Under the pieces are notes generated by a model. It did no database searches, had not been told where the DNA came from, and saw only the letters and a list, made by a program, of their open reading frames with translations. Below are positions 33,610 through 44,667 of a DNA stretch of 64,000 nt, one piece after another (position 1 is the stretch's first letter; every line of letters begins with the position of its first letter). The DNA is from Phascolarctos cinereus (lineage: Eukaryota; Chordata; Mammalia; Diprotodontia; Phascolarctidae), in assembly GCF_002099425.1 (NCBI RefSeq), contig NW_018344275.1:62001-126000 (forward strand), in the 5' to 3' direction. A program made the position numbers and the translations under genes.

Positions 33610-34915
33610 TCTGTTGTTACAAGTGAAATAATTAGAGAAATATTAATTTGTTATGGGTAGGTAAATCAATACTTAAAAAAATGAGAATGCTTCCCAAATT
33701 AAATTATTCATTCTGTGTCTTATCAATCAAACTACCGAAGCATTACTTTATAGAACTAGAAAAATATTAGCTTAATTAATCTAGAGTAACAAAAGTCATG
33801 CATTGCAAAGGAAGTAATAAAAATGAAAGAAGAGGACCTATCAATATCAGAACTCAAACTATAGTGCAAATCATTAATCTTTAAAATGATTAAATTAAAT
33901 TAATAATAATTAAAATGATATGGTGCTGGTTAAAAAAATAGAGAGATTAATCAGTGAAACAGATTAGGTACACAACATGTTGAAATAAATGAAGATAGTA
34001 TCCTCTTGCTAAATTAACCCAAAGACTACAACTACAAGGGTAAGGATTTGCTATTTGAAAAAAAAACTACTGGGAAAATCGGTCAACAATATGGTTGAAA
34101 TTATGTCTACACAAACATTTCACACCATATCACAAGGTAAACTCAAATTGAATATACAACTTACACATAAATGGTGACATTATATAGATTAAAGGGGCAA
34201 AGAAGAACTTACCTTTCAGATTTATGAATGAGGGAAAAGTTCATCACCAAACAAATTATAGCAAGAATCCAGAAGATGGAATGTACAATTTTGATTATAT
34301 AAAATTTAAAAGTTTTTGTGTAAATAAAACCAATGCAGTTAAATTTGGGAAAAATTCCCCCAATTAACTGGGAAAAATCTTTACAGCAAGTTTCTCTGTT
34401 AAACTTTTTATATCTAAGATATATAAGGAATGAACTCAAATTTATAAGATTAAGAACCATTCCTCAATAGATAAATGGTCAAAGAATATGAGCATGCAGT
34501 TTTCACAAAAAGAAATCCAAGATAAAAGAAATCGTAAAAAACACTTGAAATCACTAGGAAAAATGAAAATTAAAGCAACTCTGAGGCTTTACTTCATATT
34601 CATCAGATTGCCAAACATGAAAATGGAAAAAATTATAAATGTTGGAGAGATTGCAGGAAAATGAACATATTTATATATGTTAGTACAGCTGTGAATTGTC
34701 CATTCATTCAGGAAAGCAATTTGGAACTATCTGTGTTCCCCCTGACCCCTTCAGCACTCAGCTTCCCTCAAAATCACTAAACTGTGTATACTCTTTGACC
34801 AATAGAAACCCAACTATTAGGTCTGTACCCCCCAAATAAGTCAAAGAACTAGGAAAAGGACATATATATGCAAAAATATTTATAGCAATTCTTTTTGTAG
34901 TGGAACTATAGTTGG
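33610..34915 (+). mobile_element. Old L1 ORF2 C-terminal part and 3' flank
   Basis: Sense L1: atatggtgctggttaaaaaa, then cgaatta-type sites are lost but gaatgagggaaaagttcatc, tggtcaaagaatatgagcat and ggagagattgcaggaaaatg are clear. Opposite in orientation to the fragment just upstream. Confidence 0.75.
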
Positions 34916-34919
34916 TCAT

Positions 34920-35068
34920 TTTATATATACATATACATACATACTTCCCCATATACACACACATACACATATGAATATACACAAATACACACACGTATAC
35001 ATACATACATACATACATATATACACATGGACATTATATATATGATTAAAACACATACTACATATATG

Positions 35069-35112
<44 letters not shown>
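34920..35112. repeat. (TACA)n / (TG)n compound microsatellite
   Basis: TACATACA and CACATATA units at 34925-35040, then (TG)n at about 35078-35105. Confidence 0.93.
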
Positions 35113-35113
<1 letters not shown>

Positions 35114-35114
35114 A

Positions 35115-37900
35115 CATTTTAATCAGGCAAGAATCATCTTCCCACCCTCCCACACCCAACCCCTCCAACCAATTGAGAAAACAAGAAAAACAAAAGCTAC
35201 TCATCACATATGTAGTTAATCAAAACAAATTTACACATTGATCATGTCCTAAAACAAAATTGTCTCAGTCTGCATTCTGAGTCCTTTGCCTCTCCATTAA
35301 AAGGAGCAGTATGTTTCATCATCAGTCCTCTGGAATTCTGATGGGGCATTAAAAGCTGGTACGAGTTCAGAGTAATAGATTTATAGACCATAGCTTGTTT
35401 ATACATTCCTTAATTTATAGGGACCCTCTCATATTACTTTTCTTTGCCACCTCAAAAAGAAGTACATTTTTGTACATTCTGAAATTTGTTTTGGTTAGGA
35501 CTAATCCCCATCTTAATCTACTCTCCTTTTAATTCCTACTCTCCCTTCTCCCCTTTCTCTCCTATTTAACTGTTGAGGGAAATTCTATACTCTGTGAGTG
35601 TGTGTGTGTGTATTTTTTAAAAGTCAATTTATTTATTTTTAGTTTTTGAACATTCACTTCCACAAGATTTTGAGTTGCAAATTTTCTCCCCATCTTTCCT
35701 CTCGCCCACCTGAAGATGGTGTGCACTCTGAATTACTCTTCCCCTAATCTGCCCTCCTTTCTGTCCCTGCCCCCTTCTCTTAGCCCCTTCCCCTTCTGTT
35801 TTCCTGTAGGGAAGGATAGATTTCTATACCCCATTGCTTGTGTATTTTATTTCCCAGTTGCATGTAAAAACAATTTTTAACATTTTTTTTTAAACTTTGG
35901 GTTCCAAATTATCTCCTTCCCCATCCACTCTCATTGAGATGGCAAGTAACTCAATACAGGTTATACTTCTGCAGTCATGCAAAACACTTCCATAATAGTC
36001 ATGTTGTGAAAAACTAATTAAATTTCCTTTTATTCTATCCCACCCCTCATTTATTCTATTCTCTTCTTTTGATCCTGTCCCTCCTCAAAAGTGTTTGCTT
36101 CTGATTGCCCCCTCCCCCAAACTGCCTTCCCTTCTTATCATCTTCCCCTTATTTTCCTGTAGGGAAAGGTAGATTTCCATACCCAATTGAGTGTGTATTT
36201 TATTCCTTGATCAAGCCAAATTCTATGACAGTGAGATTCATTCATTCCCTCTTACCTTCCGCCATTTCCCCTCCACCGTAAAAGCCTTTCTTTATCTGTT
36301 TTATGTGAGATAATTTACCCCATTTTACCTCTCCTTTTCTTGCTCTCCCAGTATAATCCTCTCTCACCCTTTAATTTTATTCTCCAGATACCACCCCTTC
36401 ATCTTCAACTCACCTGTGCCCTCTCTCTATCTATTTATCAATCTACCTATACATAAATTTTTTCCCCCCTCCAACCACCCTAATACTGACAAAGGTCTCA
36501 TGAGTTACAAATATCATCTTTCCACTTAGGAATGTAAACAGTTCAAACTTAGTAAGTTCCTTATGATTTCTCTTTCCTGTTTACCTCTTCATGCTTCTCT
36601 TGCCTGTATTTGAAAATAAAATTTTCTATTCAGCTCTGGTCTTTTCATCAAGAGTGCTTGAAAGTTCTCTATTTCACTGAATAGCCATTTTTCCCCCTGA
36701 AGGATTATACTCAATTTTGCTGGGTAGGTGCTTCTTGGCTGTAATCCTATCTTTAGCCCTCCAGAATATCATATCGCAGGCCCTCTGGTCCCTTAATGCA
36801 GAAGCTGCTAAATCCTTTGTTATCCATGATTGTGTTTCCACCATACTCAAATTATTTCTTTCTGGCTGCTTGCAATATATTCTCCTTGACCTGGGAACTC
36901 TGGAATTTGACTATAGTATTCCTAGGAGTTTTCCCTTGGACATCTCTTTCAGGAGGTGATTGATGGATTCTTTCCATTTCTATATTACCCTCTGGTTCTA
37001 GAATAGCAGGGCAGTTTTCCTTGATAATTTCTTGAAAGACGATGCCTGGGCTCTTTTTCTTTTTTGATTATGGCTTTCAGGTAGTCCAATAATTTTTAAA
37101 TTATCTCTCCTGAATCTGTTTTCCAGGTCAATTGTTTTTCCAGTGAAATATTTCACATTGTCTTTTACTTTTTTATTCTTTTAGTTTTGTTTTATAATGT
37201 CTTGATTTCTCATAAAGTCATTAGCTTCTCTCTCACTACAGTCAGAAAAACTTTTTCTACTGACCTTGTAAGTTGTGTTTGGCATTTGTGGGTTGAGAAG
37301 TCTGGAAACCTGCACAGCTGCCTTGATTTGGTCCCCTGAGGCCTGCTCCTGGTTTACTGAGGCCCGGTCTTTGCCTGCTGCTCTTCCAGCCAGGTACAGT
37401 AGACCTTTCCTGCTAACCTTCTAAGTTGTCTTGGGCTGGAAATTTGTTTTACTCTGTCTTTTTATAGGTTCTTCTGCTTTAGAATTTGTTTGAAGCCGTT
37501 TTTACAGGTATTTGGAGGGGTTTGGGGGAGAGCTTAAGCAAATCACTGCTTTTACTCTGCCATCTTGCCTCTGCCTCCCTACTTTTTCTTCTTTTGATCA
37601 GTTCAGGTGAGAGTCAGGTTCATGTATCAGCTGCTTCTCCCCTCCCCATCCTTTTGTTTGTATAGACGTTTCACATTATTAAGTGAGATAATTTTCCCTC
37701 ACCTTCTTTTTCATTCTTTCCCCACACTACACGATCAATTTCTCTTCTTTTCTCTTTTCATAACAGAATGACATCCAAGCCTTGTCTAATTGGACTTTCT
37801 ATCTGATGCCAGATGATTATAGGCATTAGAGAAGATGCATGGATCATCTCCCCATATTTGAATATAAGCAGTTTATTTTTGTTTCATCGTTCATCTTTTT
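35115..37900 (-). mobile_element. Older L1, split by a HAL1-like element
   Basis: The left piece (35115-35615) has L1 3' UTR phrases in reverse (gtctcagtctgcattctgag, agtatgtttcatcatcagtc) and a CT-rich stretch. The right piece (37585-37900) continues with gtgagagtcaggttcatgta and gtgagataattttccctcac. The 1.97 kb between is the nested element. Confidence 0.65.
35616..37584 (-). mobile_element. HAL1-like (ORF1-only L1) element
   Basis: In reverse: a 5' end at ggcaagatggcag (37560-37572), a 5' UTR, ORF1 at about 36640-37250 (antisense of PRNTIVKFQ and the pattern KENILQAARK), then a long pyrimidine-rich 3' region with no ORF2. It has the same layout as 57695-60604. Known relatives are the half-L1 (HAL1) families, which carry ORF1 only. 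Confidence 0.75.
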
Positions 37901-37999
37901 TTTATTCGAAACTAATCATGGCTAGAGCTGATCAGATCCTGGGTGAGCTGGAAATGAAGTGGAATTTGCCATTTTTGAGAGCCTAATTTGTAAGAAAGA

Positions 38000-39430
38000 T
38001 CACTAAAAGGGAGTCCCAAGATAGTGAAATAGCAGGAAGAAGTACTGCCAAGGTATCCTCTATGACTCCTCCAAGGATATCTAGAAATTGAATGAGACCA
38101 AAATTTAATTGAGAAATTGAATAAAAAAACTATATTTAATACTTATTTTCAGCCCAGGGTGACATAAAGATACCAACATAGAGGTTTGCAAATATCGAGG
38201 ATGAGATCTAGCTAGAAATGACTATGAAAAACATTCTAGCAAAGTACTGACATTGTACACCAGGACAAGAAATGATCCCAGATATAGCACAAAGTGGGCT
38301 AAATTTGTAAGCATTAATGAGTAGGTCCCAACCAGCAGCTTCATTGCTCACTACCCATTTCATAGTCACAGGTCCAGGGGTGGATGATTAATACTGAGAC
38401 ACATGCCTACTGGTGGTGTTCAGGCCACATGTGGTAGGCTTTTTGCTCAATAAGGAACAAGTTCTGAATCAATCATTCTTAGATTTCAGGAGCAGAGTAG
38501 TATCTAAGTTCCTGGCCATTGCCCAGTTTGAAGGACACAAATAACCAGGACAGTAATTTCAGTCAAAAGGGGAACTTGCAGTTCTGTCACTCTGAACCTG
38601 CAGAAGTTTCCAAGGGGCTGATAGCAGCTGGATCCAGAAGCAATATATTGGAACTCTAATCAGGACAAGATCAAAGGCATGCTAATCAGAGCTACACAAA
38701 GGACAGAAACTTGTGCAACTATATTAGGAGGAAAGAAATCAGACTTTGCCTTGTATCAGACCACTTTGGGAGCATTGAAAGCTTGCAGATCATGAAGACT
38801 GAGTTGTCCATAGATGCTAGAATAACACAGTGATCAATAGTCCAGCAGGACTAGGCTAGGCAATCATTGGACAAGATAGATAGGAAACAGGATAAAATAG
38901 AGAGTAAAACTATAGTAATGGTGGACCTAAATTTATCCCTCCCAAACCTAGATAATTTAAAGCAAAAATAAACAGAGAAAGTTGAATTTTAGGAAAGTTA
39001 AATATGATAGCACTCTGGAGAATAATGGGTGGGAAGAGAATGGAATATATCTATTTCTCAGTTATGAATGGCACCTTCAAAATATTGACCATGTATTAGG
39101 GTATAAAAACCTCACAAACAAATGCAGAAATATTAAATTCATGTTTTACCAATCATAATGAAATAAAATTACATTCAATAAAGGGCTTTTGTAGGAAAGA
39201 TAAAAAATTAATTTGAAAAAATAGCTTAATCTGAAACAGTGGGTATGTAGAAGAACTAATCATAGAACCAACCAATAATTTCCTTAAAGATAATTACAAC
39301 AATGACATAACATGGCAAAATTTATGAGATATGGACAAAAATATGGGCATGGGGAAAATATATATCTCTAAATGCTTTTACTGGAAAAAGGTAAGAAAAG
39401 CAAATAAATAAATTTCAAAAAATCAGCTAT
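38000..39430 (+). mobile_element. Old L1: possible 5' end, then ORF2 endonuclease region
   Basis: 38005-38030 (gggagtcccaagatagtgaa) looks like an L1 5' terminus. At 39050-39420 the three frames give FFSVMNGTF, TMY-GIKT and DNYNNDITWQNL, matching the L1 endonuclease C-terminus (FFSAPHGTYSKIDHIIG, then NKDTTYQNLWD). Decayed. Confidence 0.65.
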
Positions 39431-40410
39431 TTTGAGGCCACATGAGTAACAAGATGGTAAGGAAGACATTTTCTCTGATCCCCAAGATCTCTCAAACCTG
39501 AATTAATGGTGCCAAGTCAGAGAACTGAAGAACAGAGGGAATGGGACAGTTCACCAGGATAGGAAACTGTGCATATGTGGGGCTGTGTGGCTCTCCACCA
39601 AACCTCAGGGAAAGAGCAAAGCATACTATTGGGACCTGTTATGACCACACAAAAGTCACTTGGGACAGAGACCTAGGATGGTCAACTATGATTTACCTGG
39701 TGTGGGAGGGGGCTGAGAAGCTTTGAGACCTAGCCCCTAAGAAAACCACAATCAGAGGGGAAAGAGTTAGGAAGTAAGTGATAAGAAAAATATGGCAGAA
39801 AAAAACCTGAAAGTAGCAAAGATTTCAGTAAGAAGAAGTGTCAAGAACCGTAAGCATAAGGACATAAATTAACAGCAAAAACATTAACAACAGAAGGAAA
39901 TATGACTTCTAAATCTAGTAAATGGGCTGAAGTATCTACAAATAAATACTACAAAATGAAGGGAAAAAATGATCCAATACTTGAGTCAGAGGACCCTGTG
40001 GAGTTTGAAGAGAACCTGGAACCACAACATATTGTTTCTGAAAGGCTTAAAGGAGAAATGAGAATTATGAGATCAGAATTTATATCCTACATAGCAAAAA
40101 TCATGAGCAGAATAGAAAAACTGGAATCTACAATGTCTAACCAAAGAAAAACAAAGAAATGAATAGAGTGGGAATGTAAATACACAGAAATAAAGCCCAA
40201 CCTAGAAGAAGAGAAGCAAAAGTAAAATAACGCTAAAAGAAAATATACTCATCAGACAAGCAAAACCTGTAAATCTCAAAGACAGGATGCACAGAGACAA
40301 CCTAAGGCTCATTGGTCTCCCAGATATCATTACAGGAGAAAAAAGCATTAATACTATAATGAAGGAAATAATAAATGATAAATGATGAAAAATGGAAAAA
40401 AAATAAATGA
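39430..40410 (+). mobile_element. L1 5' UTR and ORF1 remnant
   Basis: An open stretch at 39902-40162 reads HIVSERLKGEMRIMRSEFIS and then IMSRIEKLEST, a coiled-coil ORF1p. At about 40270-40370 it continues DRMHRDNLRLIGLPD, the ORF1p pattern. Confidence 0.75.
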
Positions 40411-40429
40411 TGAAAGTGGAAAATTACTG

Positions 40430-40625
40430 AGGATTAGAATAATCCAGAAATGAAATTGTGATTTCTCAGGAAGTAATGTGTTCCCTCATTGAAAGCCTTC
40501 AAAGGCTGGATGAGCACTTGCTTGGTATTTTGTGAACAAGATATTTGTTTATGTACATGCTGTATAAGAGGGCCTTTGAGGTCCCTTTCAACTCTGAAAT
40601 GGTATGATTATATGATTTAGGAAAG
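40430..40625 (+). mobile_element. CR1/L3-type LINE 3' end
   Basis: gccttcaaaggctggatgag, then cacttgcttggtattttgtg and gaggtccctttcaactctga, with a microsatellite-like tail (atggtatgattatatgattt). This is the usual 3' end of CR1-clade LINEs. Confidence 0.7.
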
Positions 40626-40629
40626 AAGA

Positions 40630-41094
40630 GGAGAAGATATTTTTTCCTATAAGGTAGTTGGAAGTTAGCAGCTAATTAGTAGCTGAGGCTTCTCATTTGC
40701 CTTGGAAGAATTGCTCTCATTTTAGTCAGCGTCTTGGATTTGATTGCATCGTGGGGCTTCTCTGGAGACTTCCACCCTGAGTGTTTCTTGAGGATGCCTA
40801 CAGAACATATGGTGAACACTTTCCTTTCCTCTCAGTGTTTTGGAATATTGAATGTTATAACCATGTCTCATTCTGCCTCATTTGCAAAGGGCAACAAAAG
40901 AAGAATAAAAAATTAATAAGATTTTCTGAAAAACATATATTTTCCCACACCAAGCCAAAGAAAAAAATAACAACTAATATTTATCTAATAATATCTAATA
41001 ATAATTTTTAAAGTTTTCATCTTTTCAAAGTACTTTGCACCCATTAGTTCTTTTGGGTTTTACAACAAACCTGAGGGGAAGGTATTACAAATTC
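40630..41094. other. Unrecognised sequence left of the pseudogene
   Basis: No repeat or gene recognised. It does not match the intact gene upstream of 15562, so the duplication breakpoint lies at about 41095. Confidence 0.5.
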
Positions 41095-41119
41095 AATGAT
41101 GACAATGATGATGTTACAG

Positions 41120-41345
41120 GGTTTTAAGATTTGCAGAACATTTCACATATATTACTTCATTTGATCTTCATAACAATTCTGAGTGCTTGGTGTCATTCTT
41201 ATTTCTATTTTAGATATGAGGAATCCAAAGCTGAGAGAGTTTAAGCAACTTCCACAGGATGAGAACTGGTAAAACTTTGAAGTAGGATTTGAAGTCAGAT
41301 CTGTTTTACTTCTTAGTCCAACACTCTATATTATCACTTAGCCAT
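41120..41345 (-). repeat. MIR-type SINE, duplicate of the intron 9 copy
   Basis: cttcataacaattctgagtg and agagtttaagcaacttccac match the copy at 15590-15800 almost base for base. Confidence 0.85.
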
Positions 41346-41494
41346 CTCAAAAAGATGCTTGACATCTGTAGGATGTAGGATGGAGATAATTTTCAAATAT
41401 ATATTTGAATTTGTGATGGTGAAGTTAGTCTGAAGCTTGGATGGTTGAAATAACAAAAGTACAATGAGTTTGTCTGACCTCACCTCTATTTCAG

Positions 41495-41668
41495 ATCTGT
41501 GTGATGAGGAAATCCTGGCCCAATCCACTACCTTTCTTTATGCTGGCTATGAAATCACCAGTTCAGTCCTTCCACTCCCCCCCCCTTTTTTTTTTTTACA
41601 ACCTAGCCACCCACTCTGAAATCCAGCAGAAACTTCAAGAGGAGATAGACGTAGTTATGCCCAACAAG
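41495..41668 (+). pseudogene. CYP3A: CYP3A pseudo-exon 10
   Basis: It aligns with exon 10 at 20475-20635. The acceptor tttcag is kept and it still reads LAQSTTFLYAGYEITSSVLP, with Thr311 changed to Ile. A run of C and T at about 41572-41597 adds 13 bp and breaks the frame (174 against 161 nt). The donor GT is AT at 41669. Confidence 0.93.
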
Positions 41669-42021
41669 ATGAGAGGATGAGAGGAATAGAGTTATTCACA
41701 CCCACCTCCCAACTTACTTCCTATTCACCCATTTGCCTCATCTCCTAGTAGAAACTTTGTCAAAATCACCTGTGTTGTTTATTGCCTCATTTTTGAAATA
41801 TCATCATTGTTTGAAAAGGCAAGGTTATGTTGAGACACCATATGTTTACATAAAGCTCTCCTTGCAAATAATGTTATATTCCAGAAACTAGTACCAACAC
41901 TTCCAAAAATTCTGAAATGCACTTTGATTTGATCAGAAGTTTTGATTCACTTCATTAGCACATTGATAACTACGGTGACCCTCAACTTTCCTCAAATTCA
42001 ATAATAACAATACTTTTGTAG

Positions 42022-42712
42022 AAAACCCAAAGAACTCTTGCATTTTGTTGCCGTGGAGTATCCTCCCGTGATCTCCTTTACAAATGGGCTCTGTGGCCTA
42101 GCGCCCCCTTCCTCTGAGCCAGGTCACTCGCGATCTTGATTGCCCGCCACAGCCCACTGCCTGACAGGGGCTGCTCGGAAGCTGTCACTATGGTTTACAT
42201 CATCACAACAAGAACAAGCAACATGGCAGCAATCCTGTCCAGCAGTTCACTCATAGCAACCTATGACTACTACCCGAAGGTGTCTGGGTTCCACTTCCAG
42301 CAACAGCTCCTGTGGAAGTGCTGAGTATTCTGGGGAAGTGATCCCCCATCATCCTGGTCTTCCCAAATCAGACCCAGGCCACTGGTGGGCAAGCTTCTTC
42401 TTCGGGAATTCGAGTCACCCATTCATGACAACTGCATTGGAATCCCCAGAGCACTCAGGAACTTTCCAGGTAGCTCATGGCACGATCGCCTGTGACCTGG
42501 CTCAGGAGGCCATGAGGAAGCGGCTTGTCAGCGAGCCCAGAAAGACCAGCACTGGGCCTTCTGCATTAGTAGTAGCACCCTCCTTGCTGCTCCCCCGGCC
42601 TCCAGCTTCTGAAGTGTGCTAGGCATCAGTGCCCATTTTCCCCTCCCCTCCCCTCCTTCTCCCTCCTATTCCCTTCTAATAGACTGGCTGCTTAAGTGTA
42701 GAAGTAGTTGTG

Positions 42713-42756
<44 letters not shown>

Positions 42757-42923
42757 TTTTAAAGGAAAACAAAAGCAAAACACCAAAAACAGTAAAAGAA
42801 ACCACACTGTTATTGTTTTTTTTTTTTAACTATCTGAATCACCTATGTGCTTTCCAGCAGACTCAGTAACATGTTTAATTCATACTCAATGGAAATTAAT
42901 GAACTTTGAGCAGCTTTTAAAAA
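42022..42923 (+). pseudogene. PPDPF: PPDPF processed retrocopy in pseudogene intron 10
   Basis: A GC-rich insert unlike its AT-rich surroundings. From the ATG at 42223 it reads MAAILSSSSLIATYDYY, and in the next frame RRCLGSTSSNSSC, PGLPKSDPGHWWASFFFG and more, to a TAG at 42620-42622. This is the pattern of PPDPF (pancreatic progenitor cell differentiation and proliferation factor), a small protein of about 114 residues. One extra base in the CCC at 42273-42275 causes the frameshift, so it is dead. The 3' part has C-rich UTR and a (GT)n tract. The absence of introns, an A-rich end near 42919-42925, and a likely duplicated target (aatacttttgtag at 42009-42021, aatacttctgtag at 42924-42936) mark it as an L1-made retrocopy. 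The 5' limit is uncertain. Confidence 0.85.
42717..42754. repeat. (GT)n tract in the PPDPF retrocopy
   Basis: Nineteen GT units within the retrocopy's 3' UTR-like part. Confidence 0.95.
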
Positions 42924-43087
42924 AATACTTCTGTAGCTTTCCTCTGGGAAGGTATTATGGTAATGGTGACAATATGTACAGTGGAGTTAGTATGGACTCA
43001 TTCTAAGCCCAAGCGAGTAAAAGTGGATGTGATATACCACCTTGGTATTTAGAACTTAGTACTTAGAACTGTCCTTTCTCTTCCTAG

Positions 43088-43311
43088 GAAGGAGTCATAC
43101 ATGATACCATGGTACACATGGAGTGCTTAGACATGGTGATACATGAAAATCTCAGGACATTCCCTATAGCTGGAAGGATTGAAAGGTTTGCTAAGAAAAC
43201 TGTTGAGATCAATGTCCTGATGATTCCTAAATGGAGAGTGGTGATACCCTCACTCCTCCCTCATTATGATCCAAAATACTGGCCAGAGCCAGAGCAGTTC
43301 TGCCCTAGAAG
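43088..43311 (+). pseudogene. CYP3A: CYP3A pseudo-exon 11, still open
   Basis: 224 nt against 227 in the parent: one codon is deleted in frame near [12 protein letters not shown] and there is no stop. HENLR with the ExxR pair is kept, and RLFP has become RTFP. Both splice sites (cctag and gtatac) survive. The open frame may only reflect a short time since duplication. Confidence 0.92.
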
Positions 43312-43849
43312 GTATACTTTGCTTTCCCTGAGCAAAGGAAAAGGTTGCTCAATATGGTCAGTTGAGACAATTTGGAGAGAACACTGAGTTGCAAGACAGG
43401 ATCAGGGTTTGAATACTGCTTTTGTGTCTTGCTTAGATTGGTGACTATGCAGCTGTAACTTAAACTCTCACAACAACCTTGCATAATACCTACAGTAGCT
43501 ATTTCCATAGCTTCAACATAGCCACTTTAGGCATCATTGTCCCAATTTTATGGATGAAGGAACTGGAGCCTATATACATTAAATAACTTGGCATTAACCC
43601 TACAGGTAAGAAGTGGCAAGAGTGGTCATTGTTATGGTTTCCAAGCTGAAAATGCATGTTTAAAGTGTATGACATCTGAGATCCCTTCTGGCTTTAAAAT
43701 CTGTAACATTTTGTTGTTTTCCTTGTTATTCTATAGGATGTCTATTTCAGGGTCAATGCAAACATGTATAATTGTTTTCATGAATTACTTATTTGTAGAT
43801 GATTTTTAAGCCCTTAGCAGTAATTAAAAATTTTGGGGGCATATAAGAA

Positions 43850-44400
43850 AGAGGACATGTTGCTACATTCAGAGTCAGGAAAACCTGAACTCAAATCCAA
43901 TCTCTGAAACCACTTAGTTATGTGGATAAGGGCACTATTCTTCATAGTGACTCTTCCAAACCTTTTTTCCCTCCTCAAACTTCCTACTGCTTCCCCTAAC
44001 CTAGTTCTCTAAGCTGAGAACCTTCCCTCATTTGAGGCTATTCACAGTGTACTTCTTTTCCCATCTCCTTATCTCCAGTTACTGAGACACCTTCTAGCAT
44101 TAACCCCTCCTTTATGCCTGTATCACATGATGAAGTAACCTTATTGCTTACCAAGGCTAACTCCTCTATTTGTTCAAGTGAGTCCATCTCCCACTCTTAT
44201 ACTTATTGACAATTTGTCCCTGTGTAGTGATTCATCTCCTACTACCTACAAACATGCCCATATTTCTTCTATCCTGAATAAACCCTAACTTGATCCTTCC
44301 CTCCCTGCTATTGTCCTATAACTCCTTTGTGGTTTGTAGCCAACCTCCTCAAAAAGATACAAATAAAGGTACAAAGGTTATTTACAATAGATCTCTCCAC
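43850..44400 (+). repeat. MIR-type SINE remnant followed by LINE L2 fragment
   Basis: 43855-43935 has cagagtcaggaaaacctgaa and aaatccaatctctgaaacca. From about 43935 it is L2 ORF2: cttattgcttaccaaggcta, then ctacaaacatgcccatattt and a ctgaataaaccctaacttga segment. Confidence 0.7.
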
Positions 44401-44454
44401 TTTCTCTCCTTTCGATCTCTTCTTTGGAATTTTAAAAACATATTTAAAATCTTT

Positions 44455-44667
44455 TTTTGTTGTTTTCTTGTCCAGTTGTCAGTGAATCTTCATGACCCCT
44501 AGAATGGTTTGCCATTTACTTCACCAGCTCATTTGAGGAAATGGAGACAAACATGATTAAGTGACTTGCCCAGGGTCACACAGCTAGTAAGTGTCTGAAG
44601 CCAGATTTGAATTCAGGTCCTCCTGACTCCAGACCTGGATTCTATTCACTGTGTCACTTTGTAGCCC
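44455..44667 (-). repeat. AAC-tailed marsupial SINE
   Basis: Reverse copy: tttgttgttttcttgtccag at its tail, gaggaaatggagacaaacat, cttgcccagggtcacacagc, gaattcaggtcctcctgact, and a head at about 44660. Confidence 0.87.

Larger units (their letters stand above)
41095..43625 (+). pseudogene. CYP3A: Partial duplicate of CYP3A (intron 9 to intron 11), pseudogene
   Basis: A copy of the intact gene's 15562-22960 stretch in the same orientation, about 14 kb beyond its stop. It keeps the end of intron 9 including a MIR, exon 10, part of intron 10, exon 11 and about 300 bp of intron 11. No exons 1-9, 12 or 13 are found nearby. Compared with the parent it lacks about 4.5 kb of intron 9 (equivalent to about 15920-20440) and about 1.3 kb of intron 10 (about 20890-22190). 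It has gained a retrocopy at 42022-42923. Because exon 10 has no donor and is out of frame, it cannot make a P450. It could be a truncated tandem duplicate or the last relic of a second gene. Confidence 0.93.

Noticed and set aside
40640-41090. CYP3A exons left of the pseudogene block
   Set aside because: The open frames there show no P450 motif, and the sequence does not match introns or exons of the intact gene.
42136-42622. Open frames taken as a real host gene
   Set aside because: The PPDPF-like reading needs a frame change near 42274, has no introns, and sits in a pseudogene intron with likely target duplications. A retrocopy is the better call.
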